Source: Devosia crocina
Lineage (GTDB): Bacteria > Pseudomonadota > Alphaproteobacteria > Rhizobiales > Devosiaceae
NCBI RefSeq assembly: GCF_900116545.1
Contig: NZ_FPCK01000001.1
Location: forward strand, 558,001-622,000
Length of the DNA stretch: 64,000 nucleotides
Direction: 5' to 3'
The position numbers were made by a program, and so were the translations under genes. Shown in pieces: positions 43,358 to 52,196 of the stretch (the stretch's first letter is position 1; every line of letters begins with the position of its first letter). The notes beneath the pieces were generated by a model, which saw nothing but the letters and a program-made list of their open reading frames with translations, made no database searches and had not been told where the DNA came from.

Positions 43358-44128
43358 TCAGGCATGCGCCCAACCGCCGTCGACCACAAATTGCTGGGCA
43401 GAGATCATGGCGCTGTCGTCAGCGGCGAGAAAAAGTGCCATGCGGGCGACGTCATCTGGTCCGACACGTCCGGCTAGTGCCTGGTCCTTGTCGATCTGCG
43501 CTTCTGCCGCATCATCCACCCAATGAGTCAATTGCCTCTCCGTCATCACCCAGCCGGGCACAAGTGTGTTGACGCGAATGCCGTGTTTGCCCAGTTCCCG
43601 CGCCATGCCGCGGGTTAGGCCGTGGGTCGCAGCTTTGGCAGTTTCGTAGACGGGGATCTTGGGGCTCATGATCATCCAACTGATGGAGCCTGTATTGATG
43701 ATCGAGCCGCGGCCGGCGGCAATCATGCCGTTGGCGACAGATTGGATGGCAAAAAAGCTGTGCTTGAGATTGACGGCCATACGTTCGTCCCAATAGGCCG
43801 GCGTTACGTCCGCCCACTCATGCCGCTGATCATGTGCGGCATTGTTGATGAGCACAAGGGCGTCGCCATGAGCCTTGGCAAAGCCGGAGATGGCTGCCCG
43901 ATATGCTTGGGTGTCAGTGATGTCGCAAGCGGTGAAAAGCACCGAGTGTCCGGCGCTTTTCAGCTCCTGCGCCAGGACGGTCCCGCGTTCGGCCTGGATG
44001 TCGACGAAACCGACCTTGCTGCCCTGTGCCGCAAACTGGCGGACAAGCGATTCACCAATGCCGGAAGCGCCACCCGAGATAACAACCGGCATGCCGACAA
44101 GACTTGGATAGAGCGCGAAAGCGGACAT
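43358..44128 (-). CDS. SDR-family dehydrogenase, D-xylose/sugar 1-dehydrogenase-like
   Basis: A 256-residue short-chain dehydrogenase. The cofactor loop is SGGASGIG, the strand motif is INNAAHDQRH (NNAG variant), the catalytic serine is in NTGSISW and the YxxxK pair is in VYETAK. The N-terminal ALYPSLVG and the DQRHEWADVTPAYWDERMAV stretch strongly recall, from memory, Caulobacter D-xylose dehydrogenase (XylB) and L-arabinose/galactose 1-dehydrogenases. It would oxidise an aldose to the lactone, feeding aldonate dehydratases such as those at 1.2 and 14.6 kb. AAGGAGCC precedes the ATG. Confidence 0.82.
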   Translation of the reverse strand: MSAFALYPSLVGMPVVISGGASGIGESLVRQFAAQGSKVGFVDIQAERGTVLAQELKSAGHSVLFTACDITDTQAYRAAISGFAKAHGDALVLINNAAHDQRHEWADVTPAYWDERMAVNLKHSFFAIQSVANGMIAAGRGSIINTGSISWMIMSPKIPVYETAKAATHGLTRGMARELGKHGIRVNTLVPGWVMTERQLTHWVDDAAEAQIDKDQALAGRVGPDDVARMALFLAADDSAMISAQQFVVDGGWAHA

Positions 44129-44262
44129 GACGGGGCTCCTTGGGAACAGAGATCGGTCCCTTCCGACCTTTCGTCCCAGCTTGTGGCAAAGGGCCTAGCT
44201 TAAGCAAGGTCCAGTTCCACAAGGGCTAGCGGAGCCCCGCGATTCTGCACAGTGCAGTCGAA

Positions 44263-45543
44263 CTAGAGCCTGACGAGGCTTCTCACATCTACCGGCAGGC
44301 CAGTCGCGAAGGACTGATTTGCAGCGATGCCCGTCAGGATCGACAGGGCGCCATCGCGATGATCAGCACCATAGCCAGGCCGAGGCGTGGCATTGCCGAA
44401 GATCTCCTCGAGCATGATCTTGTCGCCGCCGCCATGTCCGCCTTCGGCGTGCTTGATGGGAATGACGCGCGGTTCGCCATGCAGCGGGAAGTGATAGAGC
44501 TTCACGCCCTTGGCCGAGCCCTCGGTGTCGGAGGTCGAGCCGGCATTGATGTAGGAGTTTTCATGCACCGTCAGCTCTAGGCGCCCGCCCGTACCATTGA
44601 TGGCGACGTTGAACCCTTCCCAGGGTGCATAGGCGTAAAGCGAATAGGTCATCACCGCCTTGTTGCGGTAGCGGACCATGACGTTCATCGTGTCTTCGAT
44701 GGAGATGCCATCGCCGAAGACGTTCTGATCGCGCTGGTAGCCGTCTTCCTTCTCCGCGTCCCAATAGAGCGATTTTTGTATGGGGTTGGAGGTGAGGTCG
44801 ATGGCGAAGGGGTCGTTCTTGGCCGCCTCGACGCCCGTGGTGCGCGTATAGGAGGTGAATACGCCGCGCTCTTCGGCATTGGCGCGGCCGTAGAACTTCA
44901 GGTCACCCATGGCAAAAACGGTATCGGGTTGCGAGCCGAGCCAGAAGTTGACGAGGTCGAAATGGTGGGTCGACTTGTGCACCATCAGGCCGCCAGAATT
45001 GCGCTTGTCGCGGTGCCAGCGGCGGAAGTAGTCGGCGCCGTGACGGGTATCGAGCAGCCACTCGAAGTGGATGGAGGTCGGGGTGCCGATCACGCCTTCG
45101 GCGATCAGTTCGCGCAGGGCCGAGTTGTGCGGAGCATAGCGATAGTTGAAGGTCACACGGACATTGCGCCCGGTGCGCTCCACGGCATCGAGGATGTGCT
45201 GACACTTTTCCTTGTCGATCGTCATCGGCTTTTCGGTGATGACGTCGCAGCCGAGCTCCATGGCGCGGACGATATATTTGTGGTGGGTGCGATCCACCGA
45301 AGTGACGATCACGAAATCGGGCTTAGTTTCGGCGATCATGCGATCAAATTCACCCGCCTTGAACGTCGGCACCGCCTTGCCCCCGAGTTCATCGGTGAAG
45401 AGCCGGTTGGTGAAGTCCATGCGGGTCTGGTTGGTGTCGCACAGTGCCACGATTCGTGAGCTGTCCTTGTGCGGTCCCAGAATAGCCTCGTAGAACATCC
45501 TGGCCCGGCCGCCCGTACCCACGATTGCGTATGTTTTGGCCAT
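44263..45543 (-). CDS. Gfo/Idh/MocA family oxidoreductase
   Basis: A 426-residue NAD(P)-dependent oxidoreductase. The N-terminal Rossmann motif is AIVGTGGRARMFYEA, the EKP motif VITEKPMTI carries the catalytic lysine, and HHFDLVNFWLG is the active-site histidine region. It is longer than most members because of an extended C-terminal domain (GGHGGGDKIMLEEIFG). Start is ATG 45543 with GGAG seven bases upstream; the frame is open far beyond but codes nothing recognisable. It lies between the SDR gene and the MHS transporter, forming a likely sugar-uptake-and-oxidation group. Confidence 0.85.
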   Translation of the reverse strand: MAKTYAIVGTGGRARMFYEAILGPHKDSSRIVALCDTNQTRMDFTNRLFTDELGGKAVPTFKAGEFDRMIAETKPDFVIVTSVDRTHHKYIVRAMELGCDVITEKPMTIDKEKCQHILDAVERTGRNVRVTFNYRYAPHNSALRELIAEGVIGTPTSIHFEWLLDTRHGADYFRRWHRDKRNSGGLMVHKSTHHFDLVNFWLGSQPDTVFAMGDLKFYGRANAEERGVFTSYTRTTGVEAAKNDPFAIDLTSNPIQKSLYWDAEKEDGYQRDQNVFGDGISIEDTMNVMVRYRNKAVMTYSLYAYAPWEGFNVAINGTGGRLELTVHENSYINAGSTSDTEGSAKGVKLYHFPLHGEPRVIPIKHAEGGHGGGDKIMLEEIFGNATPRPGYGADHRDGALSILTGIAANQSFATGLPVDVRSLVRL

Positions 45544-45575
45544 TTCTGCTCCTCGCCGTTCCGTCTCTCGATAGT

Positions 45576-45599
45576 CGCCGCGAAAGTACTTTTGCGGCG
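45576..45599. promoter_or_regulatory. 24-base palindrome in front of the Gfo/Idh gene
   Basis: Arms CGCCGC and GCGGCG flank the perfect palindrome AAAGTACTTT; only one symmetric pair (G45582/T45593) breaks the dyad. It lies 33 bases upstream of the Gfo/Idh start. The length and symmetry fit an operator for a LacI-type or similar dimeric repressor, or a stable leader hairpin. Confidence 0.5.
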
Positions 45600-45654
45600 T
45601 GACACCATGTACCATACAAGATTGCGTGCCATCACTATCTCTTTTTTCCGGCGC

Positions 45655-45695
45655 TGAAAAGACAATGTGCGCTGCCACTTTCGTGACAGCGCACA
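45655..45695 (-). terminator. Terminator of the MHS transporter gene
   Basis: Stem TGTGCGCTG / CAGCGCACA (45666-45674, 45687-45695) extended by an inner CAC/GTG, with the minus-strand tail TTGTCTTTTC. It lies 25 bases after the transporter stop. Confidence 0.65.
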
Positions 45696-45719
45696 GGATG
45701 ATCCAGATTGAACTGTTTC

Positions 45720-47048
45720 TTAGTTGGTACGGGCCAGTTGCCGGTTGAGGTAGAGCGCGACAAGCGTGCAGATCGCGCCAGAAAGAAGGTAGGCGCCCGA
45801 CGAGATCAGGCCGAAGGCGCTTGAGAGCGCCAGGGCCACGAATGGAGCAAACCCCGCGCCGAACAACCAGGCGAGATCCGAGGTGAGGGCGGAGCCTGTA
45901 TAGCGGTAGAGCCGGGTGAAGTTGGAGGCGACGACGCCCGATGACTGGCCAAAGGCGAGACCAAGCAGGATGAAGCCGGACACCATGTAGAGGATTTCGC
46001 CACTCGAACCGGCATTTAGAAGGAGCGGAGCCGAGATCGAGAAAATGCCAATTGCCGCTGCGGTGACGCCGAGAAGCCAACGCCGTCCGAACCGGTCGGC
46101 GAGATAGCCCGACAGCACAACGGCCGCGAGGCCCACAAAGGCAGAACAAATCTCGATGACGAGGAAATTGGCAGGCGCTTCCTGAGTGTAGAGGAAGACG
46201 TAGGAGAGCGGGAACACTGTGACCATGTGAAATAGGGCAAAGCTCGCCAACGGCGCGAAGGCACCGATGACGATGTTGCGCCAGTCATTGGACAGCGTTT
46301 CGCGGATGGTGGAGGGGACGAGTTCGCCGCTTTTGAAGAGGCCAGTATATTCGGGCGTCACCACAATGCGCAGTCGCGCAAAAAGCGCCACGACGTTTAT
46401 CGCGAAGGCTACAAAGAACGGATAGCGCCAGCCCCAGGCCAGAAAATCTTCCGCCGACAGGGCCGAGGACAGATAGGCGTAAAGCGCGCTCGCAACGATC
46501 AGGCCGATCGGGGCGCCCAACTGAGGCACCATGGCATACCAGCCGCGCTTGTTCTGCGGCGCATTCAGGGCCAGCAGCGAAGCAAGACCGTCCCAAGCGC
46601 CTGCAAGGGCGAGGCCTTGGCCAATGCGGAAGATGATCAGGATCACTATGGCCAGCCAGCCGACCTGATCGTAGCTGGGCAGGAAGGCGATCGCTACCGT
46701 CGAGACGCCCAGCAACATAAGGGCAATCGTCAGTTTGACGCCGCGTCCATAGTTCCGGTCGACTGCCGAAAAGATGACGGTGCCGAAAGGCCGGGCCACG
46801 AAAGCAAGGGCAAAGACCGCAAAGGAGAGGAGGGTCCCGGTCAGCGGGTCAGTGAAGGAGAAGATAACCGCGGGAAAAACCAGCACGGAGGCGATCGCAT
46901 AGACGAAGAAATCGAAGAACTCGGAGGTGCGACCAATAATCACACCGATGGCGATTTCTCCCGCGTCAACTGGCCGGTGGCTGTCGTTGACATTGCGCGC
47001 ATCTTGTTCTGCCGATGTTTCACCGACATGGGTAGAAGAAGCGGCCAT
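45720..47048 (-). CDS. MFS transporter of the MHS (metabolite:H+ symporter) type
   Basis: A 442-residue permease with twelve membrane helices. The N-terminus IAIGVIIGRTSEFFDFFVYAIAS matches the MHS start (usually GN.lEwfDf), followed by FVARPFGTVIFSAVDRNYGRG. The central region has GLALAGAWDGLA. MHS relatives carry carboxylates, shikimate, proline or citrate. It is located upstream of the Gfo/Idh and SDR genes on the same strand, although separated from them by a terminator and a palindrome. Substrate not deducible. Confidence 0.85.
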   Translation of the reverse strand: MAASSTHVGETSAEQDARNVNDSHRPVDAGEIAIGVIIGRTSEFFDFFVYAIASVLVFPAVIFSFTDPLTGTLLSFAVFALAFVARPFGTVIFSAVDRNYGRGVKLTIALMLLGVSTVAIAFLPSYDQVGWLAIVILIIFRIGQGLALAGAWDGLASLLALNAPQNKRGWYAMVPQLGAPIGLIVASALYAYLSSALSAEDFLAWGWRYPFFVAFAINVVALFARLRIVVTPEYTGLFKSGELVPSTIRETLSNDWRNIVIGAFAPLASFALFHMVTVFPLSYVFLYTQEAPANFLVIEICSAFVGLAAVVLSGYLADRFGRRWLLGVTAAAIGIFSISAPLLLNAGSSGEILYMVSGFILLGLAFGQSSGVVASNFTRLYRYTGSALTSDLAWLFGAGFAPFVALALSSAFGLISSGAYLLSGAICTLVALYLNRQLARTN

Positions 47049-47248
47049 CTCGCTAAGCTCCTGAAATTACTGATTTTATCTGCCCAGTCGCGCTTCGGCT
47101 GCTGCAGAGAAATGCCCGAGTGTGGGCAATTTCGTTTTCTCATGCATTATAGCGCGGCGACATGCGAGTGGACAAAATGTCCGATGGCGCAAGCCTAGCC
47201 ACAGGAGTAGGCCGCAGTCCAGGTGCAGTCTTCCTTCCAAGGGCCGCA

Positions 47249-48442
47249 ATGTCTCGATTTGCCAAATTTCTCCTCGTTCCCCTCGTTGCATCGCTTCTGG
47301 GCGGATGTAATGCCGTTGTCATGGCGCCCGCGGGCGATGTGGCCATGCAGCAGCGCGATCTGATCATCATCGCGACTGTGCTCATGCTGCTGATCATCAT
47401 CCCCGTGATGGTGCTCGTGGTCGTGTTCGCCCGCAAATACCGGCAGGGCAACACGGACGCCAAATACGAACCGAACTGGGATCACTCGACCCATCTCGAG
47501 CTCGTCATCTGGGCCGCTCCGCTTGCCATTATCATCTGCCTTGGCGCGGTGACGTGGGTGTCGACCCATCTGCTCGATCCCTATCGCCAGCTCTCCCGCA
47601 TCGGGCCGGACCGTCTCGTGCCAGAAGGGGTCGAGCAGCTCGAGGTCGAAGTGGTTGCGCTCGACTGGAAGTGGATGTTCATCTACCCGCAATACGACAT
47701 CGCCACGGTGAACGAACTGGTCGTGCCCGTCGACCGGCCGATCAGCTTCAAGCTGACCGCCTCCACGGTCATGAACTCCTTCTACATCCCGGCCATGGCG
47801 GGCATGATCTATGCCATGCCGGGCATGCAGACGCGTCTCCATGGCGTGATCAACGTGCCGGGCGAGTACAAGGGCATTGCCGCCCACTATAGCGGCCATG
47901 GCTTTTCGGGCATGCAATTTGCAACCAAGGGCGTCAGCGATGCCGAGTTCGACACCTGGGTTGCCGATGTTCGCAATTCGCCGGACATGCTCAACCGCCA
48001 GCGCTATCTCGAGGTCGAAAAACCAAGCGAACATGTGCCCGTCATGCACTTTGCCGGTGTCGAGAGCGGCCTTTACACCGCAATCGTCAACATGTGCGTC
48101 GAGCGCGACAAGATGTGCATGAGCGAGATGATGTCGATCGACGAGCGCGGAGGCCTTGGCCATGCAGGGCTCAACAATCTGGCTCCCGAGCTCTATGGCG
48201 GTGGCGAACGCAACCGCTCTCCGTTCGGTCCGCAAAAAACCTATGTTGCAGCCATCTGCTCGACAGACGAAGCCATCGCCATGACCGCCAAGCTACCGGC
48301 AATCGCTGCGCCCAGCACCGCGCCACTTCTGGGACGTGGCCTTGATCGCCGAGAAGCGGTCGCGCAAAGCAATGCGCCCGCGCTCGAATGGCTCGCCGGC
48401 AAGCTGGCCTCCACTGAAACCATACCGGCGGACGCACTATGA
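47249..48442 (+). CDS. cyoA: Cytochrome bo3 ubiquinol oxidase subunit II
   Basis: A lipoprotein subunit of about 397 residues. The lipobox LLGGC follows the N-terminal hydrophobic stretch, then come two membrane helices ([23 protein letters not shown] and [20 protein letters not shown]). The cupredoxin domain ([18 protein letters not shown]) lacks the CuA cysteines, showing a quinol and not a cytochrome c oxidase. The start is ATG 47249, just before the signal; the frame is open to 47162. The stop overlaps cyoB by four bases. Confidence 0.93.
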   Translation: MSRFAKFLLVPLVASLLGGCNAVVMAPAGDVAMQQRDLIIIATVLMLLIIIPVMVLVVVFARKYRQGNTDAKYEPNWDHSTHLELVIWAAPLAIIICLGAVTWVSTHLLDPYRQLSRIGPDRLVPEGVEQLEVEVVALDWKWMFIYPQYDIATVNELVVPVDRPISFKLTASTVMNSFYIPAMAGMIYAMPGMQTRLHGVINVPGEYKGIAAHYSGHGFSGMQFATKGVSDAEFDTWVADVRNSPDMLNRQRYLEVEKPSEHVPVMHFAGVESGLYTAIVNMCVERDKMCMSEMMSIDERGGLGHAGLNNLAPELYGGGERNRSPFGPQKTYVAAICSTDEAIAMTAKLPAIAAPSTAPLLGRGLDRREAVAQSNAPALEWLAGKLASTETIPADAL

Positions 48443-50433
48443 GCAACGAATTCTGGTCCATCATCTTCGGTCGCCTGACCTGGGACGTTCTGCCCTATGA
48501 TCCGATCGTCATCGTCACCTTCGTCGTTGTCGCCATCGGCGGGGTGGGCGTTGTCGGCGCACTGACCTATTTCAAGCTCTGGGGCTATCTCTGGAAGGAG
48601 TGGTTCACGAGCGTCGACCACAAGAAGATCGGCATCATGTACATGGTGCTGGGCCTTGTCATGTTGTTGCGCGGCTTTGCCGATGCGCTGATGATGCGGC
48701 TGCAGCAGGCGATCGCGTTCAACGGGTCCGAGGGCTATCTCAACGCCCACCATTACGACCAGCTGTTTTCGGTCCATGGCGTGATCATGATCTTTTTCGT
48801 GGCCATGCCGCTGATTACCGGCTTCATGAACTACATCATTCCGCTGCAGATCGGCGCGCGCGATGTCAGCTTCCCGTTCCTCAACAATTTCTCCTTCTGG
48901 ATGACCGCGGGCGGCGCTGTGCTCGTGATGATGAGCCTGTTCGTCGGTGAGTTTGCCCAAACCGGCTGGCTGGCCTTTCCGCCGCTCTCTGGCATCGAAC
49001 ACTCGCCTGCCTCTGGGGTGGACTATTACATCTGGGCCCTGCAGGTGGCCGGGGTGGGGACCACATTATCGGGCGTCAATCTGATCGCGACCATCATCAA
49101 GATGCGCGCGCCTGGGATGACGCTGATGAAGATGCCGGTCTTCACCTGGACTTCGCTCTGCACCAACATCCTGATCGTGGCGTCCTTCCCGATCCTGACG
49201 GCGGTGCTGACGCTGTTGGCGCTCGACCGCTATGTCGGCACCAATTTCTTCACCTCCGATTTCGGGGGCAATCCGATGATGTATGTGAACCTGATCTGGA
49301 TCTGGGGTCATCCGGAGGTCTACATCCTCATCCTGCCCATGTTCGGGATCTTTTCCGAAGTCGCTTCAACTTTCTCGGGCAAGCGCCTCTTCGGCTATAC
49401 CTCGATGGTCTATGCAACCGTGGTGATCACGGTGCTGTCCTACCTTGTCTGGCTGCACCACTTCTTCACCATGGGATCGGGGGCGAGCGTCAACTCGTTC
49501 TTCGGCATCACGACCATGATCATTTCGATCCCGACGGGCGCCAAGATCTTCAACTGGCTCTTTACCATGTACAAGGGTCGTATCCGGTTCGAGCTGCCCA
49601 TGATGTGGCTCATCGCCTTCATGCTGACCTTCACCATCGGTGGCATGACCGGCGTGCTGCTTGCCGTGCCACCGGCCGACTTCGTGCTGCACAACTCGCT
49701 GTTCCTTGTGGCGCACTTCCACAACGTCATCATCGGCGGCGTGCTGTTCGGCATCTTCGCAGGCATAAACTACTGGTGGCCAAAGGCGTTCGGCTACAAG
49801 CTCAACGTTTTCTGGGGCAAGATCTCGTTCTGGCTCTGGAATGTCGGGTTCTGGCTCGCCTTCGGGCCGCTATATGTGCTGGGCTTGATGGGCGTGACGC
49901 GCCGTCTGCGCACCTTCGATGATCCGTCATTGCAGATCTGGTTCATCATTGCTGGCATCGGTGCGCTGGTGATCGCCGGCGGTATCGCGGCCATGGTGAT
50001 CCAGTTCGTCGTGTCGATCCTGGGCAAGAACAAGGAGTGGGACACAACGGGCGATCCCTGGAACGGCCGCACGCTCGAGTGGGCCACCTCTTCGCCGCCC
50101 CCGCAGTACAATTTCGCCTTCACACCCGTGATCCATGACAACGATGCCTGGGCGGACATGAAGAGCCGGCATGCGCAGCGCCCGACGCAGAACTTCCTCG
50201 AGATCCACATGCCGCGTAATACCGGTACGGGGGTTGTGATCGCCGCATTGAGCACCGTCCTTGCCTTTGCGCTCATCTGGTACATGTGGTGGCTGGCTAT
50301 CCTGAGCTTCGTTGCCATCATCGGTGCCGCCATCATCCACACCTTCAACTACGATCGTGACTACTACATCCCGGCCGAAGCGGTGACGCAGGTGGAAGAC
50401 GAACGAACGCAGATCCTGGGCGGAGCACGCTAA
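48439..50433 (+). CDS. cyoB: Cytochrome bo3 ubiquinol oxidase subunit I
   Basis: A 664-residue subunit, the usual CyoB length. It contains the heme-copper site: [12 protein letters not shown] with the CuB histidine and cross-linked tyrosine, HHFFTMG with the two further CuB histidines, and [11 protein letters not shown] with the heme o3 and heme b histidines. It reduces O2 to water and pumps protons using ubiquinol. Overlaps both neighbours. Confidence 0.96.
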   Translation: MSNEFWSIIFGRLTWDVLPYDPIVIVTFVVVAIGGVGVVGALTYFKLWGYLWKEWFTSVDHKKIGIMYMVLGLVMLLRGFADALMMRLQQAIAFNGSEGYLNAHHYDQLFSVHGVIMIFFVAMPLITGFMNYIIPLQIGARDVSFPFLNNFSFWMTAGGAVLVMMSLFVGEFAQTGWLAFPPLSGIEHSPASGVDYYIWALQVAGVGTTLSGVNLIATIIKMRAPGMTLMKMPVFTWTSLCTNILIVASFPILTAVLTLLALDRYVGTNFFTSDFGGNPMMYVNLIWIWGHPEVYILILPMFGIFSEVASTFSGKRLFGYTSMVYATVVITVLSYLVWLHHFFTMGSGASVNSFFGITTMIISIPTGAKIFNWLFTMYKGRIRFELPMMWLIAFMLTFTIGGMTGVLLAVPPADFVLHNSLFLVAHFHNVIIGGVLFGIFAGINYWWPKAFGYKLNVFWGKISFWLWNVGFWLAFGPLYVLGLMGVTRRLRTFDDPSLQIWFIIAGIGALVIAGGIAAMVIQFVVSILGKNKEWDTTGDPWNGRTLEWATSSPPPQYNFAFTPVIHDNDAWADMKSRHAQRPTQNFLEIHMPRNTGTGVVIAALSTVLAFALIWYMWWLAILSFVAIIGAAIIHTFNYDRDYYIPAEAVTQVEDERTQILGGAR

Positions 50434-51062
50434 TGAGTTCTCAGGTTCAAACCGCAGACGGTGAGGCCCCACAGTTCTACGAACTCGTGCCGCATCACCA
50501 TGCACCCCATGGCTCGACCCAGATCGGGTTCTGGATCTATCTGATGAGCGATTGCCTCATCTTCGCGTCGCTCTTTGCCATCTATGGGGTACTTGGGGGC
50601 AATTATGCCGCCGGTCCATCGCCCCAGCACCTGTTCGACCTCAAGCTGGTAGCGATGAGCACAGCGGCGCTGCTGCTCAGCTCCATCACCTATGGCTTTG
50701 CCATGCTGGACATGGAGGAGGGCAAGCAGAAGGGCACGATCATCTGGCTGATCATCACCGGCCTTCTCGGTGCAGTGTTCATGGGGTTTACGCTTTATGA
50801 GTTCAACCACCTGATCCATGAAGGCGCTGTCCCGCAGCGCTCCGCGTTCCTGTCGGCATTCTTCGTGCTCGTTGGCACGCACGCGCTGCACGTTGCTTTC
50901 GGCATTCTTTGGCTCGTGATCCTTCTGGTTCAGATCGGCATGAAGGGGCTCATTCCCGCCAACAAGATTCGCGTTCAGTGCCTCTCCATGTTCTGGCACT
51001 TCCTTGACGTCATCTGGATCGGCGTCTTCACCGTTGTTTATCTGATGGGGATGCTGCGATGA
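50433..51062 (+). CDS. cyoC: Cytochrome bo3 ubiquinol oxidase subunit III
   Basis: A 209-residue subunit with five membrane helices. FGFWIYLMSDCLIFA-type start (GFWIYLMSDCLIFASLFA), YGFAMLDMEEGK and THALHVAFGILWL are characteristic. The ATG overlaps the cyoB stop (TAATG) and its own stop overlaps cyoD (ATGA). Confidence 0.95.
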   Translation: MSSQVQTADGEAPQFYELVPHHHAPHGSTQIGFWIYLMSDCLIFASLFAIYGVLGGNYAAGPSPQHLFDLKLVAMSTAALLLSSITYGFAMLDMEEGKQKGTIIWLIITGLLGAVFMGFTLYEFNHLIHEGAVPQRSAFLSAFFVLVGTHALHVAFGILWLVILLVQIGMKGLIPANKIRVQCLSMFWHFLDVIWIGVFTVVYLMGMLR

Positions 51063-51475
51063 GTGTTGAAACCACCAATGACAGTCTGACCGCGGCGCGG
51101 ATGGCCCATGCGCATCCCAATCCCGATGCGCATGACGAAGAGCACAATCACGGCACGCGCCGCAGCTACCTGATCGGCTTCGCCCTTTCGGTGGTGCTCA
51201 CCGCCATTCCTTTCTGGCTGGTCATGGCCGATGTGATCGCCGACACAATGGTCGCAACCATCGTGATCATGGCTTTCGGTGCGGTGCAGATCGTGGTCCA
51301 CATGATCTACTTCCTCCACATGAACACCAAGTCCGAAGGCGGATGGACGATGATGGCGGCAATTTTCACCATCATCATCATCGTCATCGCCTTGTCCGGT
51401 TCGCTGTGGGTCATGTTCCACCTCAATACCAACATGATGCCGGGACACATCATGAACCCGGCCGATCTCCTTTAG
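51059..51475 (+). CDS. cyoD: Cytochrome bo3 ubiquinol oxidase subunit IV
   Basis: A 138-residue subunit with three membrane helices after a hydrophilic, His-rich front (AHPNPDAHDEEHNHG). The VVHMIYFLHMNTKSEGGWTM segment is the CyoD signature. It helps assemble the copper site. No cyoE (heme O synthase) follows; a SURF1 gene does. Confidence 0.92.
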   Translation: MSVETTNDSLTAARMAHAHPNPDAHDEEHNHGTRRSYLIGFALSVVLTAIPFWLVMADVIADTMVATIVIMAFGAVQIVVHMIYFLHMNTKSEGGWTMMAAIFTIIIIVIALSGSLWVMFHLNTNMMPGHIMNPADLL

Positions 51476-51479
51476 TGCC

Positions 51480-52196
51480 ATGACCGAACGAAAAGGGCAG
51501 GGGGCCAAGCTGTCTCCTGGCCTTCTGGCCTTTTGCGCATTCTGCCTTGCCTGTGCCATCGGTTTCGCAGCCCTCGGCATCTGGCAAATCAATCGGCTCG
51601 CCTGGAAAAACCAGCTGATCGTTGCGGTTGAAACGCGCAGCACCTCCGCTCCCGTTGATCTCGACATGCATGATTGGGGTGCGCTTGACCCGGTGGCCAA
51701 TGAATACCTGCGCGTGTCCGTTTCAGGGCGCTTCGGCAGCACCGATGCCTTCGCGCAAGCCGTGACGGTTCATGGCGGCGGCTTCTGGGTATTGACCCCG
51801 CTCACGCTTGCCGACGGGAGGCAGGTGCTGGTCAATCGCGGCTTCGTACCATCTCCCGATCGCGAGACCGCGGTGCCACGGCCGCCGGGCAATGTCACGG
51901 TAACCGGGCTCCTGCGGCAGACTGAGCCGGAAGGCGGTTTCCTGCGCAGCAATGATGCGCAAACAGGCCGGTGGTATTCACGCGATGTCGCCGCAATCTC
52001 GGCAACACTCGGGATCGATGATCCTGCGCCCTTCTTTATCGATGCCGATGCGACAGGATCAAGCGGCCCTATCGGGGGCCTCACGGTTCTGAGCTTTCCC
52101 AACAACCATCTTGTTTATGCACTGACCTGGTTCGGCTTGACGCTGCTGGCGCTGTTTGGCTTCGTCTTTGTCTTGAGGGACCGCTGGCAGCACTAG
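51480..52196 (+). CDS. SURF1-family oxidase assembly protein
   Basis: A 238-residue protein with an N-terminal and a C-terminal membrane helix and a periplasmic domain between. LGIWQINRLAWKNQLI, VLVNRGFVP and the closing FPNNHLVYALTWFGLTLLALF are SURF1 marks. It inserts or guards heme in the terminal oxidase. It starts four bases after cyoD. Its stop overlaps the convergent histidine-kinase stop by four bases. Confidence 0.92.
   Translation: MTERKGQGAKLSPGLLAFCAFCLACAIGFAALGIWQINRLAWKNQLIVAVETRSTSAPVDLDMHDWGALDPVANEYLRVSVSGRFGSTDAFAQAVTVHGGGFWVLTPLTLADGRQVLVNRGFVPSPDRETAVPRPPGNVTVTGLLRQTEPEGGFLRSNDAQTGRWYSRDVAAISATLGIDDPAPFFIDADATGSSGPIGGLTVLSFPNNHLVYALTWFGLTLLALFGFVFVLRDRWQH

Noticed and set aside
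44245..44257. Palindrome CTGCACAGTGCAG between the Gfo/Idh and SDR genes
   Set aside because: It lies at the end of the Gfo/Idh gene on a single-copy basis, with no partner site; too weak to call an operator.
45544..46149. Extension of the Gfo/Idh reading frame to 628 residues
   Set aside because: The upstream part overlaps the antisense of the MHS permease and looks non-coding; the Rossmann start MAKTYAIVG has a good ribosome site.
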